Shown here in pieces: positions 8,540 to 16,171 of a DNA stretch of 64,000 nucleotides. Location: NCBI RefSeq assembly GCF_003633755.1, contig NZ_RBIL01000001.1, forward strand, positions 357,426 to 421,425, in the 5' to 3' direction. The position numbers were made by a program, and so were the translations under genes. Positions within the stretch are counted from its first letter, which is position 1. Every line of letters begins with the position of its first letter. The notes under the pieces were generated by a model that was not told the origin of the DNA, ran no database searches, and saw only the letters and a list, made by a program, of their open reading frames with translations. Origin of the DNA: Solirubrobacter pauli (lineage in GTDB: Bacteria > Actinomycetota > Thermoleophilia > Solirubrobacterales > Solirubrobacteraceae).

Positions 8540-8790
8540 CCGGGCCGCGGATGCAGGCCCGCCTGATCAGCACGCTCGGCTCACGCCCGGGCACGTGGAC
8601 CAACCCCCAGCTGTGCAAGGCGCTGGGCCTTGACACCGTCGCCGAGCTCGCGCAGCTCGCCGACGCTACCCGCGCGGTCTGCCAGGAGCACGGCCGCCCC
8701 TACCCGTCCAACGTGTGGGGCATCGGCTACCAGATCAGCGACACGCTCGCCGCCCAAGAAGCCCTCGCCGACGAGGAAGAGACCGTCTGA
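8524..8790 (+). CDS. Hypothetical small helical protein, 88 aa
   Basis: The first 45 residues (ISTLGSRPGTWTNPQLCKAL) look like a helix-turn-helix fold, as in small DNA-binding proteins, followed by a C-terminal acidic tail. The family is not recognised. Its stop overlaps the start of the DUF3560 gene by one base. The start at 8524 has GAGGA upstream and overlaps the 16-aa leader frame. Confidence 0.55.
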   Translation: MARALTGPRMQARLISTLGSRPGTWTNPQLCKALGLDTVAELAQLADATRAVCQEHGRPYPSNVWGIGYQISDTLAAQEALADEEETV

Positions 8791-9692
8791 TGCTGACGAT
8801 CGCTCACACCCCAAGCGACGGGACCACCGTCGACGGCACCAGCAAGGGCGACGGCTCCGGTGAGATCGTCAAGCAGCATGGGTTCCGCTGGGGCCGCACG
8901 CAGGGCGTGTGGTTCCTGCGCAACACGCGTGGCGCGACCGCCCGCCAACACACGATCGACGCGCTCGCCAGTGACCGCCGCGCCGCCGGGTTCGACGTCC
9001 AGATCGAGGTCGACAACGGAACCGCAGAGCAACGCGAAGCGGCCTACGTCGCCGCTCGCTCCCACCGCGCCGAGTCCCTTGCCGGACGCAGCGAACACCT
9101 CGCCGAGCGCGCACGCACCGAGCACGCCCAGTCAAACGCGATCGTCGAGCACATCCCGCTCGGCCAGCCCGTCCTGGTCGGTCACCACTCCCAACGCCGG
9201 CACGAGCGCGACCTTGATCGCTCACGCGCGGCGATGACGCGCTCGGTGCAAGCCAGCAACGCCAGCCAGGCCGCCGCGCACGTGGCCCGCAGCGCACAGG
9301 CGGACGTTGCCCGCCGCGAGGACCCCGCGTTCATCGGCCGCCGTATCGCCGACCGCGAGCGCGAGATTCGCGAGCTGCAGCGCAACCTCGACAGCTCCCA
9401 GGACAACACCAAGCCGCAGGTGCTCGCGTGGCGCGAAGGCCTGACGGCACGACTTGCCCAGGCGCGCGACGAACTCGCGCTCTGGCAGCGCAAGCTCGAA
9501 GAGACCGGCGCGCGCATCTACACCCGCGAGGACATCAAGGCCGGCGACTACGTCCGCATCCGCCACGGGTGGTGCGAAGTCGCCCGAGCGAACCCCAAGA
9601 CCGTCTCGTGCCACGTGGGGATGCCGCGACCGCTCACCTACGCCTACACCGAGATCAAGGATCACCGCCCCAAGCAGTCGGCCGCGACCTGA
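8790..9692 (+). CDS. DUF3560 domain protein, 300 aa
   Basis: Contains the hallmark of DUF3560 proteins: GQPVLVGHHSQRRHERDLDR near residue 125, followed by a long charged helix with heptad-like spacing (residues 180-240). The N-terminal 50 residues (KQHGFRWGRTQGVWFLRNT) match a motif often found with it. The family is common on actinobacterial plasmids and phages; its biochemical role is unknown. The ATG start overlaps the preceding stop (TGATG). Confidence 0.75.
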   Translation: MLTIAHTPSDGTTVDGTSKGDGSGEIVKQHGFRWGRTQGVWFLRNTRGATARQHTIDALASDRRAAGFDVQIEVDNGTAEQREAAYVAARSHRAESLAGRSEHLAERARTEHAQSNAIVEHIPLGQPVLVGHHSQRRHERDLDRSRAAMTRSVQASNASQAAAHVARSAQADVARREDPAFIGRRIADREREIRELQRNLDSSQDNTKPQVLAWREGLTARLAQARDELALWQRKLEETGARIYTREDIKAGDYVRIRHGWCEVARANPKTVSCHVGMPRPLTYAYTEIKDHRPKQSAAT

Positions 9693-9732
9693 CCACTGCA
9701 CCGGCAGGCGGCCAGCCGCCCGACCTTCCACC

Positions 9733-9752
9733 GGGCGCGCACCTGCGCGCCC
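9733..9752 (+). terminator. G/C-rich hairpin after the DUF3560 gene
   Basis: GGGCGCGC, loop ACCT, GCGCGCCC: an eight-base-pair perfect stem 40 bases after the DUF3560 stop, with no U-run. It may be a terminator or another leader element. It occupies the place where copies L1-L4 have their second hairpin, but the conserved first hairpin is missing. Confidence 0.35.
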
Positions 9753-9819
9753 GCTCACTCTCGACTCCATCCAGCAACCAGGCGCGGCCACCGGCCGGCC
9801 AGACCACCGCGAGGACCAG

Positions 9820-10533
9820 ATGACCGCGACGCTGTTCGACACCGACACGCCCACCCCCGCCGCCGCGCAGGCGCCCGAGAGCGCCGCGCCGACGATCGAG
9901 CACCGCCTCGACCGCCGCACCATCACCGCCACCTGGACGCTCGGCGAGCCGTTCCCGGCCGAGGGCATAAGCGACGAGACCCACCAGCGCGTGGTCGTGC
10001 TCACCTGCGACCACGACTCCAACCGCAACGGCTTCACCGCAACGCTGCGCGTCCAGCACGACATCTACCGCCACGGCCGCCACTTCGCCACCACGTTCGC
10101 GCTGTTTCAGGACCCGATGCAGCGCCTCGCCGGCGAGCCGATCGTCCGGTACAACGCCAAGCGCCTGCACGCGTTCTTCGACACGACGCTCGAGCGCGTC
10201 AACGCCGCGCGCACGCGGCGACTACGCCGAGCTGTTCACGGCACCGACCACGTCGGCGTAGCGCCTCCCCCAGGCGATACCGCAGATAGGGGATGGCCGC
10301 GGCCGCCCGCGCGTGAAACGCTCGCCGTCGTGGACTGGATCGAGCAGATCGCCGAAGCCGCCGTGACCGTCTACCACCGCGGCGAGCTGCCCTACGACGA
10401 CGTCGAACACGCCGCCATCATCATCGAAGCCCTGGGCGTCGAAGAAGACCTCGAGCGCCGCATCGAGACCGTGGCCAACGCGCTCCGCGCGACCAGGACG
10501 ACTGCTCCCGGGCCCAAGGCCCGTCCGAGCTAA
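9820..10533 (+). CDS. Unknown protein with a probable frame break, 237 aa as read
   Basis: Starts at ATG 9820 after GAGGA. The first 130 residues are a compact domain (TLGEPFPAEGIS, VVVLTCDHDSNRNGFTATLR) with strong G/C third positions. Between about 10217 and 10314 the frame has a weak, A/T-rich third-position pattern and reads as Arg/Pro-rich filler. There the +1 frame instead has normal codon use (GDYAELFTAPTTSA) and ends at TAG 10259-10261. The end of the annotated frame (DWIEQIAEAAVTVYHRGELP onward) again looks coding. The best reading is two genes or one frameshifted gene. Family not recognised. Confidence 0.5.
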   Translation: MTATLFDTDTPTPAAAQAPESAAPTIEHRLDRRTITATWTLGEPFPAEGISDETHQRVVVLTCDHDSNRNGFTATLRVQHDIYRHGRHFATTFALFQDPMQRLAGEPIVRYNAKRLHAFFDTTLERVNAARTRRLRRAVHGTDHVGVAPPPGDTADRGWPRPPARETLAVVDWIEQIAEAAVTVYHRGELPYDDVEHAAIIIEALGVEEDLERRIETVANALRATRTTAPGPKARPS

Positions 10534-10565
10534 GCCACGGCCTCCCACTCGCACACCGGGAGAAG

Positions 10566-10708
10566 GTCCCGTGCCGCTGACGCGGGCAGCCGTGCGGGAC
10601 AGCAGCAGACATGGAACAGGCTCGGGTGTCGCCCGGTTGAACGCCCTCATCTTGCGGCCGGTCGCCGTCAGTCAAGGGAAGCAGTGCCTCCCTGCGGTCG
10701 CCCTTGAC
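10566..10708 (+). promoter_or_regulatory. Two hairpins in a 240-base leader
   Basis: The gap 10534-10773 before the next gene has GTCCCG...CGGGAC (10566-10600) and a long nested stem GTCAAGGG/CCCTTGAC (10671-10708) that encloses a GCAG/CTGC stem. The second stem is eight base pairs and is followed by no T-run, so a structured 5' leader is more likely than a terminator. No coding frame of interest is seen in this gap. Confidence 0.4.
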
Positions 10709-10773
10709 AGCCGGCTCAGTCCCGGCTCGCCCTGTTGGGGCTCAGTTCAACCCGCTTACGACACGGAGCCACC

Positions 10774-11211
10774 ATGACCGCCACCAGCACCCGCACGCAC
10801 AAGCCCGCCAGCGACAAGCAGACCAAGCTCCTCCAGGAGCTGTGCGACCGCCTCGGCGAGACCTACACCGAGCCGACGAGCTCCTTCATCGCGCACCGCG
10901 AGATCAGCCGCCTGATCGCCCTCGACAACGAGCGCCGCGCCGCCAAGGACACCGAGCCGCCCACCCCCCGACAGCTGCAGCACCTGCGCACGCTCGCGAT
11001 GCGCACCGGGCAGACCTTCGTCACCCCGACCAGCAAGCGCCAGGCGGCCGCCGAGATCGACCGCCTGCAGGGCGCCACGCCCAGCACCCGCGTCGAGCGC
11101 TACCTCGACCAGAAGGCCGTCTGGGACCGCGACACCAATCGCGCCCCCAACCTCGCGGCCATCCGCGAGGACGAAGTCACCGGCTACGGCTCCACCGCCA
11201 CCTGGCAGTAA
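10774..11211 (+). CDS. DUF3072-like repeat protein, 145 aa
   Basis: Carries two tandem copies of a motif of about 40 residues: SDKQTKLLQELCDRLGETYT...I-x-x-LI, then TPRQLQHLRTLAMRTGQTF...I-x-x-L. This KQ-x-x-x-L-x-x-L-x-x-x-x-G pattern is seen in small actinobacterial plasmid and phage proteins. The role is unknown, possibly DNA or protein binding. ATG 10774 follows ACGGAGCC. Confidence 0.6.
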   Translation: MTATSTRTHKPASDKQTKLLQELCDRLGETYTEPTSSFIAHREISRLIALDNERRAAKDTEPPTPRQLQHLRTLAMRTGQTFVTPTSKRQAAAEIDRLQGATPSTRVERYLDQKAVWDRDTNRAPNLAAIREDEVTGYGSTATWQ

Positions 11212-11323
11212 GCGTCACCACGCCTCCAGCTCTGCGCTGAACCTGAACAGACCCCATACCAGCCGGGACGCGGCGCTTGCGGTTCTCGTCCGACGCAGCA
11301 GCCAGCGGCGCGAGCTCCCGAGC

Positions 11324-11644
11324 TCAAGAGCCCGGCGCTCGCCAGCCTCGCTTGAGGCCGACTGCGAGCGTGAACGCGATAGCGCCGAGAAGAAGCGCGC
11401 CGCCGAAACCAAGGGCGATCCGACTTTCGACAGAATTGAGAATCGGAAGATCCTCTTCCTGGACGGCCTTGCTGAGCATCTCGAGAGCCCCAGGCACAGG
11501 CACAGGTGCAATAGCCAACGTAATGGCCTCGAAGAGATCGGTGATTGGCCATCCGACCCCGCGATGACGAACCGTGCGCCCAACTAGGTAGACGACAGCG
11601 ACCGTGATTCCGGCGTAGAACGCTAGTCGAAGGTCCGAAGACAA
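11324..11644 (-). CDS. Small membrane protein, 106 aa
   Basis: Minus-strand gene with two predicted membrane helices: residues 8-22 (AFYAGITVAVVYLV) and 76-95 (IALGFGGALLLGAIAFTLAV), with a soluble acidic segment between them. The start is TTG 11644, seven bases after the stop of the upstream gene. No family recognised. It probably forms a two-gene unit with 11651-11893. Confidence 0.45.
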   Translation of the reverse strand: MSSDLRLAFYAGITVAVVYLVGRTVRHRGVGWPITDLFEAITLAIAPVPVPGALEMLSKAVQEEDLPILNSVESRIALGFGGALLLGAIAFTLAVGLKRGWRAPGS

Positions 11645-11650
11645 CCGGCT

Positions 11651-11893
11651 CTACGTCGATTGCTGGCGCTGGCGGCGCCTCTCGTGCGCCGCAACGGCAC
11701 CGCTCAGGACGGCCCCTACAACGCCAGCAAGCACGGCCCCTACGGGCCCGGCGGCTACTGCGCCCGCCGTTACCGCTCCAGCGACGGCCGAGACGAGGCG
11801 CGCGCTGTCGACCAATGCTCCCGACTCTGGCAGCGTAGGAAGATCGTCATGCTCGTGATGCTGCTCAGGACCATTGACGTGGGTAGCCTCCAC
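11651..11893 (-). CDS. Gly/Ala-rich small membrane protein, 80 aa
   Basis: GTG start at 11893 with a GGAGG-like stretch nearby. The N-terminus is acidic and His-rich (GPEQHHEHDDLP). Residues 32-70 form a glycine-zipper-like hydrophobic stretch (AVTAGAVAAGPVGAVLAGVV), and the tail is basic. Such stretches insert in membranes. No family recognised. Confidence 0.45.
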   Translation of the reverse strand: MEATHVNGPEQHHEHDDLPTLPESGALVDSARLVSAVAGAVTAGAVAAGPVGAVLAGVVGAVLSGAVAAHERRRQRQQST

Positions 11894-11970
11894 GCGACAA
11901 AGGATACCTGCGCTCGGTGCTCACTTGTGCTTTCCATGCAAAGCGACAGCGCGGCGGCCCGGCGGCCGGC

Positions 11971-12001
11971 GAAGTAGCGGAATCGTGGAAAAGCGCTATT
12001 C
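11971..12001 (+). repeat. Directional inverted repeat R1
   Basis: Left arm GAAGTAGCG, centre GAATCGTGGAAAA, right arm GCGCTATTC. The arms pair with one bulged base. It sits 72 bases before the membrane-protein gene at 12073. Confidence 0.6.
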
Positions 12002-12072
12002 GCGTTCGGTTCGCTGACGCGAGGGAACAGCCACGTCTCTCAAGGTCCGCCGTGCCGGACGATCTCTTGAGC

Positions 12073-12507
12073 ATGAGTCTCATCGCTGTGCTGGCCCTCG
12101 GCGCAGTGGCGGTGGCTCCCCTCGTGATCCTCGGGCGGTGCCAGTGGGAGCGAACGGCCCTCGGCGTTGCTGCCGTCACGGTGCTGATCGGGATCGCGAC
12201 CGCCGTCGCGTTCGCGATCGTTGACGACTCGGCCACGTGCGACGACGTATGCGAAGAGCTCTATCCGCTGATGCTCGGCGCTGCGGCTGTCACGGCACTC
12301 GACATCAGCGCTTGGGCGCTCGCATTTTCGCGGCCTTGCGGCGGCGGCTGGCCCGACCGTAGCGGTCCCGAGCGAGCTGACCGAGGTAGCGGAACCGTCG
12401 AGAAGCACTACACCTCGGACATCGAGCGCGGCGGTGTAAGCCGTGATCTCCGTTGCGTCAATATCCCGGCGTGGCCGCTCAGGATCTCGCTCGACTTGCC
12501 GTTCTGA
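12073..12507 (+). CDS. Membrane protein, 144 aa
   Basis: Three predicted membrane helices: residues 2-20 (SLIAVLALGAVAVAPLVIL), 30-48 and 65-85. A Cys-containing acidic loop (CDDVCEELY) lies between the second and third. The C-terminal 50 residues read straight through repeat R2 and into the start of the next gene; this tail is probably not part of the ancestral protein, as if a stop was lost when the repeat joined. No family recognised. Confidence 0.45.
   Translation: MSLIAVLALGAVAVAPLVILGRCQWERTALGVAAVTVLIGIATAVAFAIVDDSATCDDVCEELYPLMLGAAAVTALDISAWALAFSRPCGGGWPDRSGPERADRGSGTVEKHYTSDIERGGVSRDLRCVNIPAWPLRISLDLPF
12381..12418 (+). repeat. Directional inverted repeat R2
   Basis: Outer arms CCGAGGT and ACCTCGG are perfectly complementary and differ from the arms of the other copies. 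The conserved inside keeps AGCGGAACCGTCGAGAAGC. It lies between the membrane gene and the NYN-LOTUS gene. Confidence 0.6.
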
Positions 12508-13211
12508 TCGACTCGGACAACACAACGGCACTGCTGACGGCGGAGCTGTTGGCCGAGATCGCCAAGTACGGGACCCCGACGATCAAACGCGCGTACGGGG
12601 ATTGGACCACGCAGCAGTTGGCGGGCTGGAAAGACGAGCTGCTCCGGCACGCGATCCAGCCGATCCAGCAGTTCGCGTACACCCACGGAAAGAACTCGAC
12701 AGACTCGGCGCTGATCATCGACGCGATGGACCTGCTCTACGCCGGCAACGTGGAAGGCTTCGCGCTCGTATCGAGCGACAGCGACTTCACGCGGCTGGCC
12801 ACCAGGCTCCGGGAGTCCGGGATGATCGTCTACGGGCTGGGCAGGCGAAGCACCCCCGAACCGTTCGTGGCGGCCTGCGACCGGTTCATCTACCTCGACC
12901 TGCTTACGCGCGAGTCGCAGAAGCCGACGCCGAAAGCCGCTGGCGATGAAACCCCGGCGCATCGCCGACGCGATCTCAAGCGAGTCTTGTCGTCGGCGAT
13001 CAGCAGTACCGCCAAGGACGATGGCTGGTCGAATCTTGCCGAGGTCGGGTCGTATCTGAGCAAGAGCGATGCCGCGTTCGACCCGCGCGATCACGGCCAC
13101 GGCAAACTCGGCGAGCTCGTTCGAGCTCAGGCCTACGTAGAGGTCAAAGAGGTGCCGGGCGCCGCCGGTCTGAGCCAACTGTGGGTGCGCCTGCAGCCAG
13201 CTGTCTCCTGA
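12471..13211 (+). CDS. NYN-domain protein with C-terminal LOTUS domain, 246 aa
   Basis: The N-terminal 150 residues form a NYN (PIN-like) RNase domain: LAVLIDSDN with the first metal-binding Asp residues, DSALIIDAMDLLY, and FALVSSDSDFTRLATRLRE with the conserved DSD. Residues 165-245 resemble the OST-HTH/LOTUS domain often fused to it (DDGWSNLAEVGSYL, FDPRDHGHGKLGELV). The pair is typical of LabA/MARF1-type proteins, which are thought to act on RNA. The start is GTG 12471, giving MAAQDLARLAVLIDSDN; a TTG at 12453 in the same frame is possible. It is flanked by repeats R2 and R3. Confidence 0.8.
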   Translation: MAAQDLARLAVLIDSDNTTALLTAELLAEIAKYGTPTIKRAYGDWTTQQLAGWKDELLRHAIQPIQQFAYTHGKNSTDSALIIDAMDLLYAGNVEGFALVSSDSDFTRLATRLRESGMIVYGLGRRSTPEPFVAACDRFIYLDLLTRESQKPTPKAAGDETPAHRRRDLKRVLSSAISSTAKDDGWSNLAEVGSYLSKSDAAFDPRDHGHGKLGELVRAQAYVEVKEVPGAAGLSQLWVRLQPAVS

Positions 13212-13260
13212 TCAGCGAGTCGAATCGTGGTCGGCCCCCCCGCTCGGATGCCGACCGCCT

Positions 13261-13301
13261 GTATGGCGAGTTCGTCGAAACGCGCTACTTGTGCGCCATG
13301 C
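13261..13301 (+). repeat. Directional inverted repeat R3
   Basis: Outer arms GTATGGCG and CGCCATGC pair (one G-T) around TTCGTCGAAACGCGCTACTT. The right arm contains the ATG (13298) of the SUKH-like gene, so repeat and start codon overlap. Confidence 0.6.
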
Positions 13302-13882
13302 GGTTTCCCCATCTCCACGGTAGGTTCGGTGGCGCTTTGGGCGACCACGGTCTGTCGATGCTCGATCGCCTCAGACAGCACGTCTCGCCGCCTCCGAACC
13401 CAGTGCCATCGGGCCTTGTCATCGATGCCGACGGGCGAACGCTCGCGCTTCCGTCCGACTTCACGGAGCTGATGGCGGTGTACGGACCTGGTGCGTTCGA
13501 CGATTACGTCTTTCTGCTGTCGGTCGACAACCCCCGGGGGTACTTCGACATCGTTGATCGCACTCGGGAGTCCCCAAGGAGCTAACGGGATACCGCGAGG
13601 TGCTCGCCAACGACTGGCCCCCATACCGGCTGTGGCCGGCCAAGGGCGCTCGTGAAGTGGGCGACGATCGCGAACGAGCACGACCTGTATTGGCTTACGA
13701 GAGGCGAGCCGGCCCACTGGCCAGTGGTTGTCTTGAGAGAAGACGAACAACTCCATGAGCTGGTCTTGATGACCGCGACCGAGTTTCTAGTCCGGCTGAT
13801 CGAGGGACCTGAGCCTAGTCGCCTTGTCGGAACGGCGCTCGTCGACGGCGTGGACCGGTTCAGCGCAAGCGCTGACGAGTAG
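13298..13882 (+). pseudogene. SUKH (SMI1/KNR4) family gene, broken by two frame changes
   Basis: The first frame (13298-13585) gives the SUKH core: LPSDFTELMAVYGPGAFDDY and VFLLSVDNP. It ends RESPRS at a stop. The protein continues in a second frame (LTGYREVLANDWPPYRLWPA) and then a third (ALVKWATIANEHDLYWL, GEPAHWPVVV), which is the family's usual C-terminal part. SUKH proteins often act as immunity proteins against secreted toxins. Two frame changes within 80 bases suggest a decayed gene rather than a single read error. The ATG lies inside R3. Confidence 0.7.
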
Positions 13883-13940
13883 GCGCCGACCCCAGTGCCA
13901 AGCGACAAGCTGCACCCGCGCTGAAGTCGGGTGGCTCGGC

Positions 13941-13972
13941 GAAGTAGCTAGATCGTCGAGAAGCGCTGCTTC
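13941..13972 (+). repeat. Directional inverted repeat R4
   Basis: GAAGTAGC and GCTGCTTC pair with one T-G wobble around TAGATCGTCGAGAAGC. It lies 58 bases after the SUKH pseudogene. Confidence 0.6.
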
Positions 13973-14042
13973 CCGGCACGCACGAGTCGCTTTCCTATGC
14001 CTCTTCATCGCCGCGTCATCTTCGCGGGCGTAGCTTCTGCGC

Positions 14043-14219
14043 ATGCCCCTTCATCCCCTTCGCGCGCGCCGGCTCCGGTGGAGCGCCCGACGCGGCAACC
14101 CCACCGAGACACGGGCGGAGAAGGCACAGCGCCGAGCCGCCGCTCGTGCGCACTACAAGTCGTACGACCGCGCCGCGAACGGCAGCGGTGGCGCAGGTAG
14201 CGGGGTCGGCGGCGCCTGA
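14043..14219 (+). CDS. Possible small basic protein, 58 aa
   Basis: An open frame between R4 and R5 reading MPLHPLRARRLRWSARRGN, then an Arg/Ala/Lys helix (TETRAEKAQRRAAARAHYKS) and a Gly-rich tail. It is the only reasonable frame in this interval. No clear ribosome site and no family; it could be non-coding. Confidence 0.3.
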   Translation: MPLHPLRARRLRWSARRGNPTETRAEKAQRRAAARAHYKSYDRAANGSGGAGSGVGGA

Positions 14220-14250
14220 CCTCATCTCGCGATCCCGTCCTCAGAATCAC

Positions 14251-14297
14251 GCGACGTGAGGGATCCATTCGTCGAAAAGCACCACTCTGCGCGTCGC
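14251..14297 (+). repeat. Directional inverted repeat R5
   Basis: Outer arms GCGACG and CGTCGC are perfectly complementary around a core ATTCGTCGAAAAGCACCACT. The arms again differ from other copies while remaining self-complementary. Confidence 0.55.
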
Positions 14298-14343
14298 CCA
14301 AGAACACGTGCTGGAGGTCGAGACGGCGGGTACGCGTGCTCGC

Positions 14344-14565
14344 ATGAGCGACGTGCGCGAAGCCGAGTCGGACGACGACAACGACGCCATCTCCCTATTC
14401 ATCTATCTCGTGGTCTTCCTGACGTCGAGCGGAATCTCAAGCGCGTACGGCCTCGGCCTCTGGGCGTCCCTCGCGCTCGGGCTCGCCATCAGCGCGGGAG
14501 GCGCGCTTGCTCATCGGCGGTGGGTCACTCGACGTGCGGGGCGCCGATCATTCGGCAACTCTTAA
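14344..14565 (+). CDS. Small membrane protein, 73 aa
   Basis: Acidic N-terminus (SDVREAESDDDNDA), then two membrane helices: ISLFIYLVVFLTSSGI (residues 16-31) and LWASLALGLAISAGGALA (39-56), with a basic tail. No family recognised. A GTG at 14308 would add 12 residues; the ATG is preferred because the acidic segment forms a natural N-terminus. It is flanked by R5 and R6. Confidence 0.5.
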   Translation: MSDVREAESDDDNDAISLFIYLVVFLTSSGISSAYGLGLWASLALGLAISAGGALAHRRWVTRRAGRRSFGNS

Positions 14566-14567
14566 CG

Positions 14568-14594
14568 AGCGTCTTCGTCGAAATGCGCTACTTC
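14568..14594 (+). repeat. Directional inverted repeat R6
   Basis: AGCG/CGCT arms around TCTTCGTCGAAATG, followed by ACTTC. It starts three bases after the stop of the preceding plus-strand gene and lies downstream of the 3' end of the minus-strand gene at 14637, so it cannot be the promoter of either. Confidence 0.5.
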
Positions 14595-14636
14595 GGTCCG
14601 CTTTATGTCTGGCCAAACGGCCGAGTCGCGCGCTGA

Positions 14637-15077
14637 TCACGTTCTTCCGTCGGCCCAGATGTTGACTCGCGTTTCGGCGGTCAGAAGACGACGGATACCC
14701 GGGCAGCCCCGGCCGTGGCGGTCAAGGTCCTCGACTCCGAGCACGCGCGGGTCCGTCTCTTCATCAAGAAGGACGCGATCCAGGTGATGCCCGTCGGCCT
14801 CGTCGAAGATCAACTCGCAATGGAAGGTCGTCGATTCGACTGAGTCTCCCGTCTCGTCGATATGCGCGAGGCGTCGGCGAAGGCTCACGACCACGTCGCC
14901 CACTGGCCAGGAGTCCGCCTCAAGTTGAAACGACTCGTGGTAGCGCAACAGCGGCGGTGTCACAGGCTCGCGAGCGAGATCGATGGACGCTGACCAAGCG
15001 ATCTCACCCGTCAGACCGCCCGAGGTGCGCTCTGACAGCAGAGCGCGCAGCCGGGGCTCGTACTCGTCGATGCCCAT
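14637..15077 (-). CDS. Hypothetical protein, 146 aa
   Basis: Minus-strand gene reading MGIDEYEPRLRALLSERTSG. A mainly beta protein with FQLEADSWPVGDVVVSLRRR and ESTTFHCELIFDEADGHHLD; no family recognised. The frame is open further upstream to 15191, but that part overlaps repeat R7, so the ATG at 15077 is chosen. It is the only gene between R6 and R7 and faces against the repeats. Confidence 0.55.
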   Translation of the reverse strand: MGIDEYEPRLRALLSERTSGGLTGEIAWSASIDLAREPVTPPLLRYHESFQLEADSWPVGDVVVSLRRRLAHIDETGDSVESTTFHCELIFDEADGHHLDRVLLDEETDPRVLGVEDLDRHGRGCPGIRRLLTAETRVNIWADGRT

Positions 15078-15158
15078 GTGACGCGGATACCCGTTGGCGC
15101 TGCACGCGACATGTCCGTCTGATGACGGACGTGCCTGGCCGCGCCGAAACTCGCCGCA

Positions 15159-15189
15159 ATAGGTGGAATCGTCGAGAAGGGCTACTTTC
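15159..15189 (+). repeat. Directional inverted repeat R7
   Basis: ATAGGTGGAATCGTCGAGAA followed by GGGCTACTTTC. The arms pair weakly in this copy. It ends five bases before the ATG at 15195. Confidence 0.55.
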
Positions 15190-15194
15190 ACGAG

Positions 15195-15614
15195 ATGGAG
15201 TTGGGAAGCCTCGGCGACGCCTTCAGGGAGCAGATTCAGCCGATTCTCGATGAGAGCACGGCTGCGCGAGCACTGCTCGAGACCGCACCCGAGCCCTGGC
15301 TACGGTGGTGGCGTACCAGCGGTGAGGCGGAACTGAGATGCATCCTCATGACCGGCTGGGATCCCGTCGGGGCGGTCGATGCAGGCTGGGACGAATACGA
15401 CGCCTATCTGGACGGCATCGTGAACCTTGTCCGATCGCCCGCTAATCCCGAACGCGCCGCGTCCAAGCTCGCCGACCACCTCGATCACATCGGCCGCGAC
15501 TACATGGGCACCCTCAGCGACCGTCAACGTCACAAGAACCGGTGGATCGCCGAGGCCATCGTCAGGTGGCACGAATGGACGCTAGACCGAGGCCGCATCG
15601 GCTCAACCGCCTGA
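15195..15614 (+). CDS. Hypothetical protein, DUF1871-like pattern, 139 aa
   Basis: Helical protein with a middle section (LMTGWDPVGA, WDEYDAYLDGIVNL, DHLDHIGRDYMGT) that follows the WDP-x-G / DEYD / M-G pattern of DUF1871-type small proteins; I hold this loosely. ATG 15195 lies just after repeat R7 with no ribosome site, so the message may be leaderless. Confidence 0.55.
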   Translation: MELGSLGDAFREQIQPILDESTAARALLETAPEPWLRWWRTSGEAELRCILMTGWDPVGAVDAGWDEYDAYLDGIVNLVRSPANPERAASKLADHLDHIGRDYMGTLSDRQRHKNRWIAEAIVRWHEWTLDRGRIGSTA

Positions 15615-15761
15615 TCGGTTCTGCGTGGCCGAGGGCGCCGGTCCCTGCGCCCGACTGGTCAAGGCCAGGAGCCCCTTTGGAGCGGATACCTGATCAGGCG
15701 CCTCGACTTGCGACTTGCGCCCGAAGCGTCCGTTACACACGGCAGCGGATCGCGGAGCCAA

Positions 15762-15790
15762 CGAAGCGATTCCGTCGAAGGATCACTTCG
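15762..15790 (+). repeat. Directional inverted repeat R8
   Basis: CGAAGCGAT and ATCACTTCG pair (one mismatch) around TCCGTCGAAGG. The interval 15615-15834 holds no convincing gene. Confidence 0.5.
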
Positions 15791-15834
15791 CGACGAGAGC
15801 GTGCCCGCTAGCGGCAGAGAGATGTGCTTAACGC

Positions 15835-16083
15835 TCAGTCACGCGCCGATGGCGCGGGCGTCGAGGGCGATTCGTATTCGCGGAGCTCGCGCCAGGACCG
15901 CGGCCAGTTCCAGGAGATCCCGCGGCGACGAGCACTTCGCAGGCTCGTCACGCCGCTCACGGTGACCAGCAGACCGCTGAGGGCACCAAGCCAAAGCCCA
16001 TCAACAGCGGCCAGGACCGTGAACAGGATCACGATCGGAGCCAGCACGACCAGAACACGGTATGCCGTACGGGGAGACCTCAC
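15835..16083 (-). CDS. Small membrane protein, 82 aa
   Basis: Minus-strand gene with two membrane helices: YRVLVVLAPIVILFTVLAAV (8-27) and GLWLGALSGLLVTVSGVTSL (28-48), followed by a soluble Arg/Trp-rich tail (SWNWPRSWRELREY). No family recognised. It runs the same way as the neighbouring 16172-16612 gene. Confidence 0.5.
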   Translation of the reverse strand: MRSPRTAYRVLVVLAPIVILFTVLAAVDGLWLGALSGLLVTVSGVTSLRSARRRGISWNWPRSWRELREYESPSTPAPSARD

Positions 16084-16171
16084 GAGAGCGGTGATACCCC
16101 GCCACCGCGCCTCACGCCGGTCGCCTCACGAAGGTTCCCGCACGACGAGGGGTCGCGGCGTGGCTGGCTCG

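Noticed and set aside
9693-9819. A fifth copy of the two-hairpin leader
   Set aside because: Only a GGGCGCGC/GCGCGCCC hairpin is present; the GCACGC/GCGTGC hairpin and the CGCCCA entry are missing.
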